Assembly: GCA_911728435.2 (NCBI GenBank)
Contig: OU452211.1
Location: 12,878,428-12,942,427, forward strand
DNA: 64,000 nt
Direction of reading: 5' to 3'
From: Apoderus coryli
Taxonomy: Eukaryota; Arthropoda; Insecta; Coleoptera; Attelabidae
Every line of letters starts with the position of its first letter. Position 1 is the stretch's first letter. Both the position numbers and the translations under genes were made by a program. Of this stretch, positions 33,393 to 43,298 are shown piece by piece. The notes beneath the pieces are model-generated. The model did no database searches. It was not told where the DNA came from and was given only the letters and a program-made list of their open reading frames with translations.

Positions 33393-33651
33393 ATTTTTTT
33401 TATTTTAGACATCAGCTATTTTTTTTTTTAAATATCGGGTTTTGTTCCTTTTTCTTCTCTTTGGAGACACTATTTATACGTACATATTTTATATTTCAGA
33501 TCTTCTAGGCCAAGTTCTTGTACGCAAACTAGTTGATTTTTTTTAGTTTTATTATAAAATTTATTTTGCCCCCTTTTCTACTATTTACGAACGCCTATGT
33601 AAACAAAATTGTAATGCTGCATGTTGTAGGGTATCTTATATCAAAGCTATA
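33393..33651. repeat. Degenerate retroelement repeat (left part)
   Basis: Contains one copy of a repeated phrase (CCCCTTTTCTACTATTTACGAACGCC) that returns at 35545, 35685 and 35740. The mariner 33652-35522 is inserted in it. Confidence 0.5.
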
Positions 33652-35522
33652 TACAGGGTGATTCAATATGGTTGCAACAAATGAAAACTGGAGATTGCCG
33701 AAAGTGAATTAAGCATTTTTTGCCATTGAACCCATCTCCGCAAATGCTTCGTTATCGAGATACAGGGTGTCGAAATTTAGTAGTCAAATTAACTTTCTTG
33801 TTCATTTCTCAAAAACTAGCTAACCGATTTTGACAAAATTTTACATGCATTTGGGGACCGATAACCTAAAATAATCTGCATTATTTTGACTTTCATTAAC
33901 TGTTCATTGGCGTAAATATAGTGGGCTTGACAAGCTTCATTATTTTAAATTATTACTTTTTTAAAAAGAGCAACTTATAAGCTACAAAAAAGTTAATTAC
34001 GTCGATGTTGTGATTTCTACCATTTTTGTGGAAACCGATAAATTGCAAGTTAATGGTAGATTTAAATCAAAATAACGTTTACCAGAAAACCAAATGAAAA
34101 ATCAAAGTTGCCATGGAAAACGAATGCCACAACAATAAAAAAAAACTTTAACAGTAACAAATTTAAATTAGTTAAAATTGTTTTATTATTTCGTAGTTGA
34201 TTTTAATATTGCGAATGTTTTTTTCTAAATTAAATTGAGTTTTTCAATTGAAGAATATGTTCGTGTAATGCAAATGCAAGAATAATGCAGGGAATACCAA
34301 ATTAGGTATCCTAATAGACGTCATCCATATCACAAAACATGGGCGGCTACATTTCACAGCCTTAGAACGATAGGGAGCATTTTACCTAGAGTTAACAAAC
34401 GATCGCATGGTCTAAATATTTAAACTGAAGAAAACATAGCGGATTTAGTTTTAGACGATCCGAAAATAAGCACTAGAAGAATACCAACTCAATTGGCATT
34501 ACCTCGAACAACTGTTTGGAGACTATTAAATCGAGAAATGCTCTATCTCTATCATCATCAAGATGTCCAGGCCCTACATTCTGGAGACCGTGAAAGGCAT
34601 CTACTATTTTGTAATTGGGTTCTTGGTAAGCATCAAGAAGATGAAAGATTTTTAGAGAAAGTGCTCTGGTCAGATGATGCAACTTTTACTAGAGATGGCA
34701 TAAATACAAACCATAATGAACATGTATAGTTTTTAAACAATCCTCGTGCTATTAGACCGCGAAATTTTCAAGAACGTTTTAGTATAAATGCTTGGGGTGG
34801 CATGTTTAACAATAAATTATTGCCGTTGTTCGTAATTAATGGGCATTTAAACTCAAATCAATACAGTCTTTTCCTACACAACCGCCTACCCGAATTTATT
34901 GAGGATGTATCTGTGAATATTGTTCAAAACATGTGATATCAACATGACGGAGCCCCTGCGCACCGTGGTAGATAAGTTTTAAATCAACTGTTTGGAAACA
35001 ATTTGATTGGTTTGGGAGGTTCCATTGAGTGGCCTCCAAGATCACCGGATATGAATCCGCTCGACTTCTTTTTATGGGGGTACATGAAACAATTGGTTTG
35101 CAGTGTACCAATTATAAATGAAAACCAACTACTGGAGATAGTTCATGAAGCTGCTAGGAAAATAAGAAACAAACATAATATCCTTATTAGAGCTACAAAT
35201 GTATTAGTTGAAAGATATAAAATGTGCATTACTGTCAATGGAAAGCAGTTTGAACAGTTATTAATTTTCTTATTTTAATTTCGAGTTTAGTTTTTCTATT
35301 GTTAAATTTTTATCGGTCCCCAAATGCATGTAAAATTTTGTCAAAATCGGTTAGCTAGTTTTTGAGAAATGAACAAAAAAGTTAATTTGACCACTAAATT
35401 TGGACACTCTGTATCTCGATAACGAAGCATTTGCGGACATGGGTTCAATGGCAAAAAATGCTTGAATTGTTTTCAGGAATCTCCAGTTTTCGTTTGTTGC
35501 AACCATAATGAATCACCCTGTA
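33652..35522 (+). mobile_element. Tc1/mariner-like element with 213-bp inverted repeats
   Basis: The left repeat is 33652-33864 and the right repeat 35310-35522. Both start TACAGGGTGATTCA and end at CGGTCCCC/GGGGACCG. TA flanks both ends (33650-33651 and 35523-35524). The single gene inside (34236-35278) reads on the plus strand. It is the most complete mariner copy in the window, but the transposase has stops. Confidence 0.88.
34236..35278 (+). pseudogene. DUF4817-type mariner transposase, five stop codons
   Basis: The DDE-family cut-and-paste transposase is readable in a single frame over about 345 codons. The N-terminal helix-turn-helix includes REYQIRYPNRRHPYHKTW, and a second HTH has LPRTTVWRLLNRE. 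The catalytic core shows WSDDATFTRDG (first D) and NPRAIRPRNFQERFSINAWG. QHDGAPAHRG gives the second D, and WPPRSPDMNPLDFFLWGYMK gives the third acidic residue region. Stops at 34283, near 34423, 34727, 34934 and near 34973 inactivate it. Frameshifts are few, so the decay is moderately young. The C-terminus MCITVNGKQFEQLLIFLF is intact. Confidence 0.85.
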
Positions 35523-36087
35523 TAATTAGCCAATTTTTCGTTTTTGACCCTTTTGTACACTATTTTCGAACGCCTGTGTGAACCAGTTCATTTATATAAC
35601 ATTTTCTAGGTTGTATTCTATCAGAACTATGAAAAATTATTCCGTATTTCGAATAAGTTTAGGAAGTATATATTTTTTATTTTGATCCCTTTTACACTAT
35701 TTACGAATTCCTATGAAAACAAGTTATTTATAACACATTTTACCCTATTTTACACTATTTTCGAACGCCAATGTGGTCTAATATTTTATGTTCAATATCT
35801 TAGGTTATATTCAATTAAATGCGTAAAAAATTATGCAGTATTTCGGATAAGTTTAAAAACTATGATTTTTTTTTTATTTTTGAACCCTCTTTCAAACCCC
35901 TTGCCTACGCTCAATATTTCCCAAAATCTTATGAGCTCCTTGCCATGTCTAATAGTATTTTTGTGCCAAATTTGGTTAAAATCTGTTAAGAGGTTTTTGC
36001 GTTTTCGTGGATACAGACAGACAGACATTTTTTTAAAACTACTTATTTATGTAAAAAATTCATGAAACTAATAGTCTCCATATTATA
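35523..36087. repeat. Degenerate retroelement repeat (right part) with GACA tail
   Basis: Continues the repeated CACTATTTTCGAACGCC phrase and ends with CAAATTTGGTTAAAATCTG and ATACAGACAGACAGACA. That phrase is typical of the 3' ends of insect LINE/SINE elements. No coding. Confidence 0.5.
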
Positions 36088-37083
36088 TACAGGAGTGTCC
36101 CGAAATTAGCTTAAAATAATTTAAGGCGACATTCTACAACAAAAATAAGATGTTTTTTTCATATGAACGAAAAATGCTTCGTTTTTCAAAACGGGGTGTT
36201 GTTTGTAAATTCCTGATGGGTTTTTAGTAATATTTCCGAAACGCGTCTCGATATCAAAATGAAATTTGGCACACTTACGTTTATTTGTAGTATTATTAAA
36301 AAATATTATATCCCATGGTTAGGAAAGTGTCAGGGGTGGGTTAGGCTGGGGGTCTGAACAAATTTTTCTCAACTTTTATTTTGTGCGCTTTTTTTACTTT
36401 TTCTAAAAAGAAAAATAAATTTGAGACTTTTTGTACACAAAAAAAATGTTCACTTGTTTCATAACGCTAGAAGATACCGTTTTCAAGATAAATGACTAAA
36501 AATTTCTCTGCAACCTCTCCAATACTATACAACTAATACTAAGTAAGTGTACCAAATGTCATTTTGATATCAAGACGCGTTTCGGAAATATTACTAAATA
36601 CCCATCATCAGGAATTTACAAATAACACCCTGTATCTGAAAAACTAAGGATTTTTCGATATATGTTCATTCTACAAGCGAAAATAAGTTTTTTTTTCATA
36701 TGAACGTATATCGAAAAATGCTTGCTTTTTCAGATACAGGATGTTATTTGTAAATTCCTGATGATGGGTATTTAGTAATATTTCCGAAACGCGTCTTGAT
36801 ATCAAAATTACATTTGACACACTTACGTATCTTTGTAGGATAGGGAGAAGTTTTCCTGTCAACCCTTAATACGCATTTCTACCCTGTTTCTTGTATTATC
36901 GTAGCCGTATAATAAGATTGGAGAGGGTGCATAGAAATTTCCAGTCATTTATCTTGAAAATGGTTTCTTCTAGCGTTGTGAAACAAGTGAACATTATTTA
37001 TATAAAAAAGTCTCAAATTTATTATTTTTTGTTAGAAAAAGTAGAAAAAGCGCACAAAAAAAAAGTTGGGACAAAATTTGTTC
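36088..37083. mobile_element. Compound mariner-type MITE
   Basis: Starts TACAGGAGTGTCCCGAAATT after TA. The block CGAAACGCGTCTCGATATCAA appears at about 36238, inverted near 36575, and direct again near 36787. The block TTTTATTTTGTGCGCTTTTT at 36380 is inverted near 37060. This is a fold-back within a fold-back, apparently one MITE inserted into, or duplicated inside, another. The right outer end is missing where the BEL coding region begins. Confidence 0.55.
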
Positions 37084-37085
37084 TG

Positions 37086-38092
37086 ATTATTTTAAAATTA
37101 AAAGAGTAACGGGATGGATTTTAATGTTTTATGGAAATGTAAAAAACAAACATAGAAATAAATGTATAGGAGCACAAAAGAAGAAACGATTTGATTATTT
37201 AAACACATCTGAAATGGAAAGAGCAGAAATATACCATCTTAAAATAGTGCAAAATAAAGATCTCACGGCTAATTTAAAAGGATTACGAAAATCCAATATT
37301 TTTGAAGCTGAAAATGGAATTTTACGTATAAAAACAAGACTTGAATTAGGAAATTTTCCTGAAAATTTTAAATATCCAATTATTCTTCCTAACAAAAATG
37401 ATATAATGAAGCATTTTTATATGCACTGCGGCGGTTTATAAGTAGAAGAGGAAGATAACGGTACAAATGTTCATGGCAGTAACAACTATTTTAATAAGTT
37501 GAACTGGGAAGAAATTGAACATTTTGCAGGGGTAAAAAGAATAAAATGGATTCCCCTTCTGCTGGTGGGGTGGTTGGTGGGAGAGGTTGGTTAGAATTGT
37601 AAAAGAATTGTTGATTCGTACCTTAGGAAAAGCATTACTATTTTACGTGGAGTTGTCCACAGTCTTATGGGATGTTGTATGGGTAATTAATGACAGACCA
37701 CTTACTTATGTTTCTAATGCTGAAGACTGGGAAATTCTTAGTCCCGCAAGGTTTATAAGGCCATTGAGCAGTGAGGTTGTTGATTTAGATTTATTAGATG
37801 ACAAATTTTTAAATGGCAGATTTATTCATTTGGCAAAAACAAGGGATCGACTTAATAGAGGGATCGACTTAATAGAGAATAACTTGCGGAACTGGTTAAT
37901 GCAAGCCATAGACAAACAAAATCCAAAGTAGTGAAAGTCGGAGATGTTGTCGTTATTGGTGATGACAGCAAGAAAAGAGTTAATTGGACAATGAGAAAAA
38001 TTATAGAAGACAACTGGACGTCAAGCGATCACGATTTGGAAGAATTTTAAAGACGCCAGTCAAATTTGGCGGTTGACGTTCTTCTTGGGGCC
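37086..38092 (+). pseudogene. BEL/Pao polyprotein C-terminus (integrase remnants)
   Basis: In sequence: RVTGWILMFYGNVKNKHRN, then TSEMERAEIYHLKIVQNKDL, a FEAENGILRIKTRLELGNFP block, and PIILPNKNDIMKHFYMHCGG. This corresponds to the segment before and into the integrase zinc-binding region of BEL/Pao polyproteins. The catalytic core is deleted. The C-terminal part resumes with RIVKELLIRTLGKALLFYVE, LSTVLWDVVWVINDRPLTYV and, in another frame, VVVIGDDSKKRVNWTMRKII. It stops before a purine-containing tract and the 3' LTR. Several frameshifts. Confidence 0.75.
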
Positions 38093-38098
38093 AAAGAA

Positions 38099-38269
38099 TG
38101 TTACGACACGTTGTATATTTTCATGTATATGTTATTTTTGTATTTCACACTTTGTATATGTTCATTTGTTGTTATTGTTGCTATTGATATTAATGTCAGA
38201 AAAAATTAATATAATTTTGTAATAGTCAGAGTCTAGCATTAAAACTAAAATAATCTTACTGAAACAACA
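38099..38269 (+). repeat. 3' LTR of the BEL/Pao element
   Basis: Begins TGTTACGACACG and ends GAAACAACA (TG...CA form). The GGGGCCAAAGAA tract just upstream could be the polypurine tract. Confidence 0.75.
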
Positions 38270-38756
38270 AAGATAGAAAAAAATTAACAAAGGTCCTCCA
38301 GGGTCAAATTTTATGAAAAGCTTACTCGTGGAATCTAAGAAAATAATCCATACAAATCAAGCCTATATAATGCCTATTAATGCAGTTGCCAAAAAAATTT
38401 AGTAAAACAATTAACTAAATTCATTTATTGTAACAATTACATTATTAAAGATTTTTTTGACAACAAATGATACCGTATATTAAAGTGTCAACAATAATAT
38501 GTAATTTACATAAACTAGAAATTCTATAAACAATCAAAACAATACACAAAAGAAAAAAAAATCAACAAATTAACCACAAACAAGATACGAGAAACAACCA
38601 ACCCAAAAATACATAAAACAAACAAAAACACCTGCCTTTCACATCTCCAGCGGATCTTTAGCTGCCCAGTACGTAATTACTCTTACTAGTTTATGAGCAA
38701 TTATTTCAAAATAGTTGAGGTACGGGTAATTTGTTTTGGTAACACATTCGCGGCTA
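38270..38756. other. AT-rich DNA, nothing recognised
   Basis: No gene or clear repeat end. Confidence 0.4.
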
Positions 38757-40110
38757 ACACATTTAAGGAGACGCTATAAGCATTATTTTACATTGTACAG
38801 AAACGGGTGCATTGGGTGGGGCGTAAGCGCATACCAATATGGCGAATTCTCCAGAGCCGGACTAACTATTTTTGTTGACGTTTTTGTTTTTTATTTGCAG
38901 CTTGGGTTTATACTTTATTTTGAAATATTATGCAGTGTACAAAATACTTAAATATAGGTAATTATTGATATTTGATACCTAAATCCAGGAATAAAAGACG
39001 TTAGTACTTTATAAATTATATATTAATACCCCTTAAACAAAACAATTTTATTTAAATGTTGCGCTATGCTTATCCACTTTATTTTTACTTAAATAATACA
39101 TCCTGGTATTAACATATTTAGTCGCAATAGATTTGATCAGTAAATGTATATGGTTATCAAACACTGATTTGATCAAAACCGTGCACAACTAAATTAGGAA
39201 AAATATTACTATTTACAAATTCCTTTAAAACAAGGTTTATTATGAATCCTGCGGACAACTTTTCATTAGTAGCTACTACAAGATTTTTTATGATCTTTTC
39301 GGATTGGAAGCAAACGTCTAAAACATCTTTTGAAGGAATTTGTAAATCCTTTTTTTGCCTTCATTTTAATAAAAGAATAACACTTTTTAATGCATCTCGA
39401 CATTCTCTGCAAATAATTTGCTTCTTTAAACTAAAAACAACAAATCCAGCAATATAAACAATAATGAATTTTGAAAATTCAGAAAATGGTCCAGGAAGAT
39501 AATCATGATCTGGATAAATTATATTTGTGTACATTTCTCGTTGGTATCCAGTTAATTCGAGACACATATTCTGTCCAGATATGTCTACGAGCAGGATCTT
39601 TAGGAAATCTAATAACCAGAATATGTTTTTAACACACATTTAGGGGTCTTTTTTGCTAGAAAGTGATAAAAAAGTAGAGAGTTTGAGAGTAGAAATCAAG
39701 TAAAGGAATTTGTAAAAAAAAATAAACTACAATGCACGTATCAATTGTTCAGTGCAGAAAGAGAATGCTACCAGACTCCTATAATAATGTGTTTTAATAA
39801 GTTCGCCTAAAAAAAACCCTAAATACGTCCATGTACAATGTTTACAATATTTGGTACATACCTATGAAACGTTATTTCTGATATTTTCTGGTCGATTTCA
39901 CTTCTACTACTGCAACTACGCACAGCACAGGACACCATTATAGTATATTGTCAAATAACCGTCCAAAAAAACACGAAAAACTTAAATAAACTTGTAAAAT
40001 ACTCGTAAATAACACTATAAACTTGAAAGCACGACAAATGATATATATCGTATACCAATATGGCGTACCTGCACCCGCTTTTGGCCACGTTAGAGCGTCT
40101 CCCCCCACCT
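38757..40110 (-). mobile_element. P-element-like (THAP transposase) relic
   Basis: The ends carry similar blocks in opposite orientation: GGAGACGCTATAAGC with AAACGGGTGCATTGGG at the left, and on the minus strand GGAGACGCTCTAACG with AAAGCGGGTGCAGG at the right. CATACCAATATGGCG and its complement occur at both. Between them lies the C-terminus of a P/THAP9-type transposase on the minus strand. Boundaries are approximate and no 8-bp duplication was confirmed. Confidence 0.45.
39048..39639 (-). pseudogene. THAP/P-element-like transposase, C-terminal part
   Basis: Minus strand: FSEFSKFIIVYIAGFVVFSL, then KQIICRECRDALKSV (the 'YIAGFV...C..C...L' signature near the end of P/THAP9 transposases). 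After one stop come DLQIPSKDVLDVCFQSEKII and LVVATNEKLSAGFII. After a frameshift the end is FDNHIHLLIKSIATKYVNTR and YYLSKNK, finishing at TAA 39048. Only about the last 190 residues remain; the THAP finger and catalytic domain are absent. Confidence 0.65.
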
Positions 40111-40207
40111 CAATGGTATCACCGTACATGCACGACGCTTAAAGACGTTGCCTATTAATTCATAGGGAAACTGTTCTTTAAAAAGTTGCCAAGAAACCCC
40201 CGTTTTA

Positions 40208-40862
40208 TACAGGGAGATTCGAAATATCTGAAAATAAAAATTGTCGTGTTCTTAAATTAATAATTCTAGTTGAAAATGTAAAATTTTGAGCAAATTACTT
40301 TTTCTTAATTAGCCTTATTTATTATTTATCTAGAGAACGGAAAGAAATATATTATATTCCTGAAACTTTGAGTACTGCTATATAATGCCGGGATATAGCT
40401 TTTGAACATTTACGTGCGCGCTGTTGCCAAATCGTGGTGAACTCAACTTTCAAATGAAGAATATCTCTTGACTTGTTTTTGTGCAAAATGAAAAAAAAAC
40501 GGTTTTGTCACCCCAAAACTTTCGAAGGTTGAACTATCGATATCGCTTCAAAAATTGATGATAGTGGAGTTCACTGCATGCTGTACATCTTAATCTAAAA
40601 TATAATATCCTCTGGGTAGCGAAATGTTTTCGTCAAAGATTTGGAATCTAAATACACTATTATTTATATTATAATTTAAGTTGAATAATAATATCATCTT
40701 AAACTAATCCAATCCAAAAAGTAAAAATAATAATTATAACATTCTAAACTAACTCAACTACCCACCTAACTACTTTGTTCAAAAATTATAAATAAAAAAA
40801 TGCAAGAGCATGGTTAGTTTTCCCAAAACGTATAATCTACCAACCTCGTGAATCACCTTGTA
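40208..40862. mobile_element. Putative mariner-type MITE next to an XDH exon
   Basis: Ends TACAGGGAGATTC and the complement of TACAAGGTGATTC, about 655 bp apart. The inner sequence is not complementary beyond about 15 bp. It ends only 27 bp before XDH exon 40890, within the region where the branch point would be. Confidence 0.4.
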
Positions 40863-40889
40863 CATTAATTTATTATTTTTCTATTTCAG

Positions 40890-40947
40890 ATAGAAGACAG
40901 TAATATTGATCCGGAATGGACATTACTCTACTATTTGAGAGAAAAAC
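40890..40947 (+). CDS. Xanthine dehydrogenase, exon encoding the start of the [2Fe-2S] domain
   Basis: After the acceptor CTATTTCAG the exon encodes IEDSNIDPEWTLLYYLREK and one base. This is the conserved 'ED..vDP..TLL.YLR' segment near residue 20-35 of xanthine dehydrogenases. The donor is GTATCC, weak but identical to that of the next exon. The single leftover C completes a Leu codon with TA of the next exon, giving [16 protein letters not shown]. The exon enters in phase 0. The upstream exon with the start codon (expected to encode a short 'V.FYVNGK'-like strand) was not found in the window. Confidence 0.85.
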
Positions 40948-41103
40948 GTATCCTTCTTACAAAACAGTAGCAAAGATTAATGTACACAATTAATCTTTGA
41001 CAGTAGGTAGGATTTACATCACGAGAAAACACCCCTTCTACTCGTATTGATATATTTTTACACAGAGATACTGCTCACGTTTAATTTTTACAGCTACCTC
41101 TTA

Positions 41104-41872
41104 AGGTGGACTTCCCTCCGAGCGACTGTAGCTGGCGATAGTCGCATAGCGACTATCGCTCAGCGATCGTCGCTATGGGTATGTTTTCCTCCCAGCGTTT
41201 GCGACGATTAACTTTCCCGCATGTATCGGTAATTTTATTTCAGTTGTTCGTTCGTTCTCTGGCTGTGTAGTAGTTTTCAGAAATTTTTGGGATGAGTTTA
41301 ACGCGCAAACTACTTGTGGCCTATATGCGGAGGCCGAAGATGATGACTTACTTCAAATGTGTATCGCACAACGAAATGGAGTCCATTCGATGTACACCAC
41401 AAGACGGGAGGAGGGCTTTTTCACAAAATTAATAGAAACCCATTTGAAACCCGACGATAGAAAATTCCGCAAATTTTTTAGATTGAATCCACATCAATTT
41501 AATTACGTGTTAAATTTAATCAAGGATGATATCAAATGTAATTCTTTCAATAGAGTTTTGTATCCAATAAGACACTGCCTCGATCCATTTTTCATCTTCT
41601 GCGGCGTTGAACAAGATTTTATCTTGTGAACACATAGCGCACTACATTAAAAACAAAACGAAACTAACGAATAGTCGCTGGCCGCAGCGACTATATTTGC
41701 TCTGAGAGCAGACGGCTTGCGACGATCGCTAGGCCGAGCGACTATCGCCGGCGGCTGTCGCGTGGAGGACAGTGCTTCCATAAAACAACAACGGTAGCAG
41801 TATCATAGCGATAGTCGCCAGCGACGATCGCTGAGCGATCGTCGCAACAGACGCCCGGAGGGAAATCAACCT
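41104..41872 (+). mobile_element. PIF/Harbinger deletion derivative with TTA duplications
   Basis: Ends AGGTGGACTTCCCTCC and the complement of AGGTTGATTTCCCTCC, flanked by TTA on both sides (41101-41103 and 41873-41875), the typical PIF/Harbinger duplication. Both subterminal regions are GC-rich and packed with GCGACTATCGC / GCGATCGTCGC motifs. It carries only the first part of a Harbinger transposase. It sits in the first placed XDH intron. Confidence 0.88.
41292..41629 (+). pseudogene. PIF/Harbinger transposase, N-terminal remnant
   Basis: Starts MSLTRKLLVAYM and, after a one-base frame shift, runs DDDLLQMCIAQRNGVHSMYT, RREEGFFTKLIETHLKPDDR, KFRKFFRLNPHQFNYVLNLI. This matches the N-terminal region of insect Harbinger (HARBI1-like) nucleases, before the DDE core. 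The frame then leaves similarity (RHCLDPFFIFCG) and stops. The catalytic domain is deleted. Confidence 0.75.
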
Positions 41873-41875
41873 TTA

Positions 41876-43298
41876 CTATTGAAGTTGAAAGATGATAATT
41901 TTTAAAATTTAGCCATCGAATTTTCGTTGATGGCTACTAACCTAGGCTAGGCTCCATTGTTGGGACTATGTAGAAAATCTGTGACATGCTATGGCGTCCT
42001 TCATCAATCGCATAATAAATCAGGTGAATGTTAATTGAAAGAACATGGAAAGGAAAAAACGACAACCAACCCCGTATCCATGGTGTCCAATTTGCAATTA
42101 AACATGACCTAAGTAGTTACTTGGACGAACTACCATCTGACATAAATCAGAGGTTGATGACCCTTCGCCTCAAACTAAGCCGGCGAGACACAATTATAAG
42201 TGCGTACGCACCAACCGTGGACACCGACGAAGTATTAAAAGAAGAATTCTACCCGCAGCTCTAGGCTATGTGCGACGATAACACAAGGATTGGCGAAAAT
42301 GATAATGACATACAAAGACTAATAGACACTAAGCGTAAAGCATTCATCACCTGGCAAAATGACCCCAACTCAACATCAAAAAAGAGTCTGTTTCAGATGG
42401 CGAAGTCTGAGGTACAACGAAGAATTCGATATCTGAAGAATCAGTGGTGGACGGGGATAGCAACTACACCAGAGCCACTAAGACCATTTACAGCCTCTGA
42501 ACAGAGTCTTAACCCACTGCAAACCAGGGATGGCTCTCATCTTCTAAGAGAGTGCACGTTCATTGGTTTGCGGTGGAACTACTAAACAACGACACAAATG
42601 TTAATGCAACATTCGGTCGGTTACCACATAGACCAACCCAACAACACTTGAGATGTACCTTCTCTGCAAGAAGTTGATAAAGCTATTCGACAACTTAAAA
42701 ACAAAAACGCAGCTGGCTCTGATGGCATACCTCCTGATCTGTTATATTGGAACATTTTCATGTTCTAATAAGCAAAATATGGAACACAGAAACCGCGCCT
42801 GCTGAATGCGACATGCTTCAATTGTCACTATATTTTAGAAAGGGGATAAATCCGATGTGGAAACTATCGTGATATCTCACTCCTCTCCATCGCCGGAAAG
42901 GTTCTTGCAAGAATTTTGTCCTATCGTCTACTCCCACTCTCGGAAGGGTGTTTGCCGGAAACACAATGTGGTTTTAGACCCAACAGGCTTACAGCCGACA
43001 TAATATTTAGTGCCAGGCAACTACAGGAAATATCACAGGAGGAAAATCGTCCAGTATACATGGGTTTTATAGGCCTTGTTAAGGCGTCCGACTCTGTTAA
43101 CAGTGAGGTGTGGTGGATATTGGCGCTCAACGGATGTCAACAGAAGCTCATCCAGATGCTTTGACTCCTTCAAGATAATTTGAAAGCAGCAGCAGACCGG
43201 GAGAACCCTTTCCAATAACAATTGGCGTAAAGCAGATGTTGTTTTCGATGTTTGTGGGAACGGTCATTCAACTTGTTAAAGATGAACTACCGGGGGGA
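41876..43298 (+). pseudogene. LINE fragment C (plus strand), 5' part
   Basis: From about 42000: HDLSSYLDELPSDINQRLMT and TIISAYAPTVDTDEVLKEEF (endonuclease region). After a deletion: DKAIRQLKNKNAAGSDGIPP, GNYRDISLLSIAGKVLARIL, ETQCGFRPNRLTADIIFSAR, VYMGFIGLVKASDSVNSEVW (block A, partly mutated) and DELPGGI. Stops and frameshifts throughout. The fragment is broken at about 43298 by the minus-strand RTE, and its 3' end reappears at about 46140. Confidence 0.75.

Larger units (their letters stand above)
33078..38269 (+). mobile_element. Decayed BEL/Pao-type LTR retrotransposon
   Basis: Two similar LTRs in the same orientation (33078-33256 and 38099-38269) bound 5.2 kb. Just before the 3' LTR lies the C-terminal part of a BEL/Pao polyprotein. 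Almost everything else in the interior is replaced by a mariner, a LINE-tail-like repeat and a mariner MITE. Gag, protease and reverse transcriptase are missing, so the element cannot move on its own. Confidence 0.65.

Noticed and set aside
38736..38951. Plus-strand 71-codon frame
   Set aside because: It overlaps the terminal region of the P-like relic, and its sequence matches the inverted end near 40060 at DNA level, not as protein.
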